Source: JAGXLC01 sp046545795 (GTDB lineage: Bacteria > Bacteroidota > Bacteroidia > Bacteroidales > UBA12077). Taken from it: a stretch of 13,136 nucleotides of DNA. The stretch lies in assembly GCA_046545795.1 (NCBI GenBank), contig JBKGZD010000065.1, positions 1-13,136 of the forward strand, given 5' to 3'. Under the pieces are notes generated by a model that made no database searches, had not been told where the DNA came from, and saw only the letters and a program-made list of their open reading frames with translations. Below are positions 8,340-13,136 of the stretch, piece after piece; positions within the stretch are counted from its first letter, which is position 1; every line of letters begins with the position of its first letter. A program made the translations under genes and the position numbers.

Positions 8340-8960
8340 ATGGGAACAACTTTCATTATCATTGCTCTTACCATTGTTGTCTCGTTGCTGGCATTTAATG
8401 ATAACAATTTATTTAAAAAGCTTCAGTTAAACCCCTACCTTGTAATTCAAAGAAACCAATGGCACAGAGTCATTACACATGGTTTCATACATGCAGATTC
8501 GATTCATCTTCTCGTAAACATGATTGTTTTATTTTCATTTGGACGATCGGTTGAGAACCAGTTTGATATTTTAGCTAAAAATCATCAGATAATCAATTCT
8601 GCCACGCTACATATGATAATCTTATACTTTGCAGGTATGATAATTGCCTCCTCTACAACAATTTTTAAACATAAAAATAATTACCAGTACAATTCAGTAG
8701 GAGCATCAGGAGCGGTTTCCGCTGTAGTTTTTGCAGCCATTTTCTTTTCACCAAAAAATACAATATTAATTATGGGTATTATTCCAATACCTGCAATTCT
8801 TTTTGGAATTCTATATTTGATTTATTCTCAGTATAAAAGCCGGAAAGGAAATGACAATGTCAATCATGACGCACATTTTTTAGGAGCTGTTTTTGGCTTT
8901 ATTTATCCGGTTATAATTGACCCATCATTATTAAATTATTTTTTAAACTCTGTGTTTTAA
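8340..8960 (+). CDS. Rhomboid family intramembrane serine protease
   Basis: A 206-aa polytopic membrane protease of the minimal six-helix rhomboid type, predicted to cleave transmembrane substrates within the membrane. WHRVITHGFIH (41-51) is the conserved L1 region. HLLVNM places H56 and N60 where GlpG has its oxyanion-hole H150 and N154. SVGASGAVSA contains the catalytic serine S123 within GxSG. NHDAHFLGAVFGF supplies the catalytic histidine H179 in the last helix. All catalytic residues are therefore present and the enzyme should be active. The substrate is unknown. It lies between holA and the aminotransferase with gaps of 11 and 21 bases. Confidence 0.92.
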   Translation: MGTTFIIIALTIVVSLLAFNDNNLFKKLQLNPYLVIQRNQWHRVITHGFIHADSIHLLVNMIVLFSFGRSVENQFDILAKNHQIINSATLHMIILYFAGMIIASSTTIFKHKNNYQYNSVGASGAVSAVVFAAIFFSPKNTILIMGIIPIPAILFGILYLIYSQYKSRKGNDNVNHDAHFLGAVFGFIYPVIIDPSLLNYFLNSVF

Positions 8961-8981
8961 TTTGATTCATCAATAAAAATT

Positions 8982-9833
8982 ATGCAAGAATATATTTGCC
9001 TTAACGGGGATTATTACAAAGCTGAAGAACCAGTACTTCTATACAATAACAGGGGATTTCAATATGGAGATGCTCTATTTGAAACTATGAGAGGCAATGG
9101 TAAAACACTCTATTTTTTTGATGAACATATTTCCCGCATATACCACAGTATGAAAGAATTGGGCATGAAGGTTCCAAAAAACATTGAAAACAAAACCATT
9201 AAAAAGGAAATTCTAAAACTTCTTCATAAAAACCGCCACCTAAAAGGCTCAAGGATTAGGCTAACAGTATTTAGGAATGTCGGGGGCAAATATGCTCCGG
9301 TTACTAATACAGTCTCTTACTTAATTGAAACAGACGCTCTTGAAGATGAAAATTACCAGCTCAATGAAAAAGGAATAGCCATAGATATATTCCATGCATA
9401 CAAAAAGCCACGTAACTTACTTTCAAACATGAAAACAACAAATGACCTTGTGTATGTTTTAGCTGGTATATTTAAGAATGAGCAAAAATTAGATGAGTGT
9501 ATATTGCTGAATGACAATAATGAAATAATTGAAGCAATAAGCTCAAATATTTTCCTGGTAAAAGACAATATTATCAAAACACCCCCACTAAATTCAGGAT
9601 GTTTGAATGGAATTATGCGTAAACAGATACTCAATTTTGCAAAAATTGCAGGATTCAAGATTTCATTGCAGCAGATGTATCCTGAAGAATTGATGAACTG
9701 TGATGAAATATTCTTAACCAATTCGGTTCGGGGAATTCAATGGGTTGGAGCCTTCCGGGAGACAAGATATTTTAAAAACACATCCAGGCAAATGATGAAA
9801 ATGCTTAACCAGCTAGCACAACCGGAAGACTAA
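8982..9833 (+). CDS. Class IV aminotransferase, aminodeoxychorismate lyase-like
   Basis: PLP-dependent fold-type IV enzyme of 283 aa, about the usual length of PabC, branched-chain or D-amino-acid aminotransferases. Visible landmarks are NRGFQYGDALFETMR (23-37), the predicted PLP-binding K151 in NMKTTND, E184 in EAISSNIF for the PLP ring nitrogen, and PLNSGCLNGIMRKQIL (202-217) for the phosphate. The late DEIFLTNSVRGIQWV resembles 4-amino-4-deoxychorismate lyase more than branched-chain aminotransferases, which usually show a GTA-type motif here. A role in folate synthesis is therefore the preferred reading, but specificity within class IV is hard to read from sequence. It ends the four-gene run and shares four bases with the convergent yqgE stop. 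Confidence 0.83.
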   Translation: MQEYICLNGDYYKAEEPVLLYNNRGFQYGDALFETMRGNGKTLYFFDEHISRIYHSMKELGMKVPKNIENKTIKKEILKLLHKNRHLKGSRIRLTVFRNVGGKYAPVTNTVSYLIETDALEDENYQLNEKGIAIDIFHAYKKPRNLLSNMKTTNDLVYVLAGIFKNEQKLDECILLNDNNEIIEAISSNIFLVKDNIIKTPPLNSGCLNGIMRKQILNFAKIAGFKISLQQMYPEELMNCDEIFLTNSVRGIQWVGAFRETRYFKNTSRQMMKMLNQLAQPED

Positions 9834-10417
9834 TTGAGCGCCGGATTTTCCGGGCAATTTGTCCAGATTTTATACTTATTTCCCAGTTCCTGTAATACTT
9901 TTTCCCAAAGGTCGCGATCAGGAGCCATTATTTTTGAAGCTTCAAGTTCAGACACTAACCATGCATTATTTTTTAATTCTTCATCGAGCTGATTAGGGCT
10001 CCAGCCGGAGTATCCCAAGAAAAACCTGATTTGCTCCGGAGTAATCATGCCTTCAGAGATAAGTTCTTTAACTTTTTCAAAATCTCCTCCCCAATAAATA
10101 TTACCCTGAACATGTACGGAATTGGGGATCAAATCACTAACAGTATGCAGATAATGAATCGTATCTTTAGCTACGGGACCACCAACATATATTGGTGCAT
10201 TAAATTTAGGAAAATCCTTTACAACTTCATTTGGAGAAAGATCAATCGGTTTATTGAGGACAAATCCAACCGACCCATTTGCTGAATATTCAGTCAAGTA
10301 GACAACCGACCTTTTAAAGTAAGAATCATTCAATAATGGTTCAGAAATTAATATTCTTCCTCTTTGGGGGGTAAGATTATCATTTTCTACCTTGAAAAAG
10401 TCATAATCAATCTGCAT
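9830..10417 (-). CDS. yqgE: YqgE/AlgH family protein
   Basis: Small soluble protein (195 aa, normal length) of the UPF0301 family. The molecular function is not established; the family name AlgH comes from an alginate regulator in Pseudomonas. Signature motifs are RGRILISEPLL (19-29), GSVGFVLNKP (48-57), YVGGPV (77-82) and FFLGYSGWSPNQLDEEL (132-148). ATG 10417 follows an AT-rich leader. The gene ends tail to tail with the aminotransferase, its TAG sharing bases with the opposing TAA. This gene pair recurs in Bacteroidota as far as I recall, so the arrangement looks ordinary. Confidence 0.92.
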   Translation of the reverse strand: MQIDYDFFKVENDNLTPQRGRILISEPLLNDSYFKRSVVYLTEYSANGSVGFVLNKPIDLSPNEVVKDFPKFNAPIYVGGPVAKDTIHYLHTVSDLIPNSVHVQGNIYWGGDFEKVKELISEGMITPEQIRFFLGYSGWSPNQLDEELKNNAWLVSELEASKIMAPDRDLWEKVLQELGNKYKIWTNCPENPALN

Positions 10418-10465
10418 AAACTAAAAATTTTACTATAAGCAAATTACTAATTTTTTAAATAATAT

Positions 10466-10473
10466 CAAAAATA
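10466..10473 (-). promoter_or_regulatory. -7 promoter element for yqgE
   Basis: Read on the minus strand this is TATTTTTG, an exact TAnnTTTG match, giving a leader of roughly 40 bases to the yqgE ATG at 10417. No clear -33 TTTG is seen upstream. The AT-rich context lowers confidence. Confidence 0.35.
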
Positions 10474-10783
10474 ACCTCATAATTTTTTAGAAATCTATCA
10501 CTTAGACAAGTCAAACAAGTAATCGTTTAAATAATACGTTTATAGAAAAATTTTGTTATTCTCACTAAATTTATTTTAGCCAGAATTAATTTTTTTTAAG
10601 AATTGTTAACTTTCTACGGAGATGTCTTTTCCAAATATCAATTATTTAAAACAGGCTCTATAAAACCCTGCCACCATTATTTGTGGAATCGGTTTTGAAT
10701 TCTTACCACCCAGTATACATAAGCCATCTTATTGACAAGGCTTTATTGTTGACAGGTTAATTTGTTAATGGGTAAAGTGGTCT

Positions 10784-10833
10784 ACGGAAGCTAAAGGGGC
10801 GAGTCTAAAATCCAATATCTTTCGCTCTTCCGT
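10784..10833. repeat. Imperfect inverted repeat in intergenic G+C-richer patch
   Basis: ACGGAAG (10784-10790) is perfectly complementary to CTTCCGT (10827-10833). After a two-base bulge, C10791 pairs with G10824 and AAAG (10793-10796) pairs with CTTT (10819-10822), leaving a loop of about 22 bases. It abuts the CATCYGG repeats at 10836. It could be a hairpin RNA, a decayed element end or chance; no T-run follows it. Confidence 0.4.
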
Positions 10834-10835
10834 TC

Positions 10836-10891
10836 CATCCGGAATATGGCATCTGGTAAACGGCATCCGGGTTGTCGAACATCTAATATCT
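10836..10891. repeat. Degenerate 14-base-period CATCYGG repeats
   Basis: CATCCGG at 10836, CATCTGG at 10850 and CATCCGG at 10864 begin exactly 14 bases apart. A weaker unit, CATCTAATATCT, begins at 10880 and resembles ATCCAATATCT at 10810-10820. Short interspersed units of this CATCYGG/CATCTAATATC type look like dispersed intergenic repeats rather than coding sequence. Confidence 0.5.
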
Positions 10892-10913
10892 ATCTCCACC
10901 TAATGTGTAAAAA

Positions 10914-10937
10914 CTGAAAAAAGCAACCCTTTTTTAG
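10914..10937. other. Small A/T-rich hairpin upstream of the antiporter gene
   Basis: AAAAAAG (10917-10923) and CTTTTTT (10929-10935) form a perfect 7-bp stem with a 5-base loop. Two further pairs (C10914-G10937 and T10915-A10936) form if G10916 is bulged out. The stem is mostly A-T and so weak. It could be a minimal bidirectional terminator, but no gene obviously ends here. Confidence 0.25.
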
Positions 10938-11030
10938 CGGGGGGTCCTATATGCATAAAATATTTATCTACATTTTCCGGGAATTTCAATAATTTTATTT
11001 ATTTTGGAGTGCTAAGTTAAAAATGTTATT

Positions 11031-13019
11031 ATGGTCAATAATCAAAAGTGGTTCACATTTGCAATATTTTCCCTACTAATATTCATCAACCTTCCGGCCG
11101 TTTCAAATCAGCCACAAGATACTACCCTAATAACAGATTCAAAGGATCTGGAAGTAGAACACACAGATATTTTTGTTAAAAATATCGAACATGAATTCAA
11201 TCTCATATTTAAAAATCCGGATTTCATCAGGGAAAATGAAGGAAAAGAAATTGAAGTCAATATTAACGGAGAGCCTGAAACACTAACTCTTTTCAAAGGA
11301 AAAGCTTCATTTCAGAAACGCTTCACTGAAAAATCAGAGTTAAAGATTACTTACCAGGATTATGAGTATAGTCAAAAAGTAAATCCAATTCCACTATGGT
11401 TTTCCATTATCCCACCTCTTATTGCAATCCTTTTCGCCTTAATATTCAAAGAAGTATATTCAGCATTATTCATAGGCATTCTCATAGGAACCACTACCAT
11501 ATACCTCCACCAGGGCGCTAATTTTTTCATTGCAATATTCAAAGGAATTTTCGCTATTCCTGACACCTATGTCCTTCATTCACTTACAAAAACTGAGCAT
11601 ATTTCCATAATTGTTTTTTCAATGTTAATCGGAGGGATGGTAAGTATAATAACCAAAAACGGTGGAATGAAAGGCGTAGTTAATGTTTTATCAAAGCATG
11701 CCCGTAATGCCCGCTCAGGACAATTCGTCACATGGCTTCTCGGACTTGCAATCTTTTTTGACGATTACGCAAATACTTTGGTTGTTGGAAATACTATGCG
11801 TCCTGTGACAGACAAATTAAAAATCTCAAGAGAAAAATTAGCCTATATTGTTGATTCCACAGCAGCCCCAATTGCATCCATAGCTTTCGTCACTACCTGG
11901 ATTGGTGCAGAGTTAAGCTATATACAAAACGGGATTAACACGATAGGCCTTGAACAAAGCCCATATAATGTATTTATAAACTCATTGGCATATTCATTCT
12001 ACCCGATTTTTGCACTTATATTTATTCTCCTTCTTACTTACCAAGGCAAGGATTTTGGTCCTATGTTAAAAGCAGAAAAAAGAGCCAGGAAAGGGATTAT
12101 AAATCCAGATGAAGCTAATGAAAATAATGCAAAACAATTCAAAGAATTTGAAATTCCTGAGCACGTTAAGCCCAAAGGATTTAATGCAGTTATACCAGTT
12201 GCAATTGTCATTTTCGGTACTTTTATAGGATTAATATACACAGGCTGGGATGCAGAAATATGGCAAAATCCGGATATTGCCTTTTCTAAAAAACTTTCAG
12301 TGATTATTGGTAACTCAGATTCATTTAAAGCATTACTCTGGTCCTCTATGCTCGGGGTTATAGTTTCTCTTATTTTAACTGTATCCCAGAAAATTCTCAA
12401 CCTGAGAAAGTCAGTTGAAAGTTTGATTGATGGTTTCAAAACTATGCTTACAGCTATTGTAATATTGATATTGGCATGGTCAATTGCGCTTCTTACAGAA
12501 CACTTGCATACGGCTGAATTTATTTCCCGCAGTTTAGTCAGTATCAATATGGCACCTTATCTCGTACCTGCATTAACATTCATACTTGCAGCACTGGTAG
12601 CGTTTTCCACAGGATCATCATGGGGAACTATGGCAATCCTTTACCCTATTATCCTCCCCGCTTCCTGGCTTATTTCTGAACAAGCAGGTTTAGAGCATGC
12701 TATGGCATTATCGATATTCTATAATGTAGTGTCATGTGTTCTGGCTGGATCCGTCCTGGGAGATCACTGTTCTCCTATTTCCGACACAACAATCTTAAGT
12801 TCACTGGCAAGTTCGTGTAATCACATAGAACACGTAAGAACACAATTACCATATGCCCTGAGCGTAGGAGGTACAGCTATCATACTTGGCACAATACCTG
12901 CTGCATATGGTATACCTCCCTATATTACCTTTCCGGCAGGAATTCTTATCCTGTTCCTGATAGTGCATTTATTTGGGAAAAAATCGATGGAGAAGGCTCC
13001 TCTGTTAACAAAAGGATAA
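11031..13019 (+). CDS. NhaC-family Na+/H+ antiporter with exported N-terminal domain
   Basis: Predicted inner-membrane antiporter exchanging Na+ (or another cation or organic ion, as in the malate/lactate relative MleN) for protons. The membrane region begins near residue 122 (IPLWFSIIPPLIAILFALIF). It has the family motifs FFDDYANTLVVGNTMRP (242-258), VDSTAAPIAS and GDHCSPISDTTILSS (577-591), which carry the conserved polar and acidic residues of the transport core. At 662 aa it is longer than typical NhaC proteins (about 450-520 aa). The excess is mainly N-terminal: a signal-peptide-like segment (about 6-26) and a roughly 95-residue hydrophilic, beta-rich stretch (27-120) predicted to lie outside the cytoplasm. 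ATG 11031 follows an A/T-rich leader, and the gene stands alone in the window. Ion specificity cannot be read from sequence. Confidence 0.87.
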   Translation: MVNNQKWFTFAIFSLLIFINLPAVSNQPQDTTLITDSKDLEVEHTDIFVKNIEHEFNLIFKNPDFIRENEGKEIEVNINGEPETLTLFKGKASFQKRFTEKSELKITYQDYEYSQKVNPIPLWFSIIPPLIAILFALIFKEVYSALFIGILIGTTTIYLHQGANFFIAIFKGIFAIPDTYVLHSLTKTEHISIIVFSMLIGGMVSIITKNGGMKGVVNVLSKHARNARSGQFVTWLLGLAIFFDDYANTLVVGNTMRPVTDKLKISREKLAYIVDSTAAPIASIAFVTTWIGAELSYIQNGINTIGLEQSPYNVFINSLAYSFYPIFALIFILLLTYQGKDFGPMLKAEKRARKGIINPDEANENNAKQFKEFEIPEHVKPKGFNAVIPVAIVIFGTFIGLIYTGWDAEIWQNPDIAFSKKLSVIIGNSDSFKALLWSSMLGVIVSLILTVSQKILNLRKSVESLIDGFKTMLTAIVILILAWSIALLTEHLHTAEFISRSLVSINMAPYLVPALTFILAALVAFSTGSSWGTMAILYPIILPASWLISEQAGLEHAMALSIFYNVVSCVLAGSVLGDHCSPISDTTILSSLASSCNHIEHVRTQLPYALSVGGTAIILGTIPAAYGIPPYITFPAGILILFLIVHLFGKKSMEKAPLLTKG

Positions 13020-13049
13020 TAAGAAAATTTTTAAACAAAAAGAAACAAA

Positions 13050-13115
13050 AGAGTTCCGGCAAGATAGCAAATCAATCCAATAATGTAAGAATGAGTGCAA
13101 ACCTACCGGAACTCT
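13050..13115 (-). terminator. Probable minus-strand terminator after a gene beyond the window
   Basis: AGAGTTCCGG (13050-13059) and CCGGAACTCT (13106-13115) are a perfect 10-bp inverted repeat with a 46-base loop. Read on the minus strand, the stem is followed by a T-rich run (CTCTTTTGTTTCTTTTTG), as in an intrinsic terminator; on the + strand no T-run follows. All three minus-strand frames have a stop within 13117-13136, so a convergent gene could end right there. The long loop is unusual. It may also slow + strand transcripts leaving the antiporter gene. Confidence 0.45.
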
Positions 13116-13136
13116 CAGGCATTATTCATAAAATAA

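Larger units (their letters stand above)
10418..11030. other. 613-base intergenic region without a credible gene
   Basis: No open frame here has coding character. The left part (10418-10780) is strongly AT-rich and contains the likely yqgE promoter. It also has two copies of TTGACA (10732-10737, 10749-10754) of no clear meaning. The patch at about 10784-10891 is visibly richer in G+C and repetitive, unlike its flanks, and is listed separately. The right part (10892-11030) has a small A/T hairpin and a weak promoter candidate TATTTTGG (11000-11007, one mismatch to TAnnTTTG) for the antiporter gene. The region may be the scar of an old insertion or a dispersed intergenic element. Confidence 0.6.

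Noticed and set aside
9353..9721. 122-codon minus-strand open frame inside the aminotransferase gene
   Set aside because: The sense strand carries intact class IV aminotransferase motifs here; the antisense product shows no recognisable domain.
10031..10285. 84-codon open frame on the + strand inside yqgE
   Set aside because: It is antisense to a well-supported YqgE gene, has no family resemblance and no good leader.
10732..10754. Two TTGACA hexamers as sigma70-type -35 boxes
   Set aside because: Bacteroidota housekeeping promoters use TTTG/TAnnTTTG elements, and no downstream TATAAT at proper spacing supports these as promoters.
10765..10800. Short frame starting ATGGGTAAAGTGG as a small protein gene
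   Set aside because: It stops after eight codons and has no supporting features.
12038..12547. 169-codon minus-strand open frame inside the antiporter gene
   Set aside because: It lies wholly antisense to conserved NhaC membrane sequence and its translation looks like a shadow of that frame.
13090..13136. CTCTCAGGCA on the + strand resembles the 3' half of a glycine riboswitch aptamer
   Set aside because: The other conserved pieces (a GCCGAAGG-type segment and AAAAGGAC right after the match) are absent, so the short match is probably chance.

Overview
The window looks like a chromosomal stretch of a member of the Bacteroidota, probably of the Bacteroidales/Marinilabiliales kind. This rests on four things: AT-rich DNA; A-rich leaders instead of Shine-Dalgarno sequences; several exact matches to the Bacteroidota -7 promoter element TAnnTTTG; and family content typical of the phylum (TPR/PD40/OmpA envelope proteins, short-form AMP nucleosidase, a stand-alone HsdR_N-like protein beside holA, and a YqgE/class IV aminotransferase pair). 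The lineage below phylum is inference. No rRNA, tRNA, CRISPR array, IS element or phage gene was seen.

Region 1 (1-6029, + strand) is a cell-envelope module. Two adjacent paralogues share an exported N-terminus, a TPR-like domain and a PD40/WD40-like propeller, then diverge. The first (993 aa) carries a duplicated acidic beta-rich domain, a long helical region and one C-terminal transmembrane segment. The second (763 aa) carries a small beta domain, an OmpA peptidoglycan-binding domain and a SPOR-like C-terminus, an architecture close to PorE of the type IX secretion system. A GNAT acetyltransferase with a probable TTG start follows closely. The pair is the most interesting part of the window: one protein looks anchored in the membrane and the other bound to peptidoglycan.

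Region 2 (6013-10417) is housekeeping. A small minus-strand PD-(D/E)XK protein (HsdR_N family) overlaps the end of the GNAT gene and is divergent from a tight four-gene + strand run: AMP nucleosidase, DNA polymerase III delta subunit (holA), a rhomboid protease and a class IV aminotransferase resembling aminodeoxychorismate lyase. A minus-strand YqgE/AlgH gene closes the run, sharing four bases with the aminotransferase at their 3' ends.

Region 3 (10418-11030) is a 613-base gap without a credible gene. It holds a probable yqgE promoter, a more G+C-rich patch with an imperfect hairpin followed by a 14-base-period CATCYGG repeat, and a small A/T hairpin.

Region 4 (11031-13136) encodes an NhaC-family Na+/H+ antiporter with an unusual exported N-terminal domain. 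It is followed by a 10-bp inverted repeat that reads best as the terminator of a minus-strand gene lying just beyond the window.
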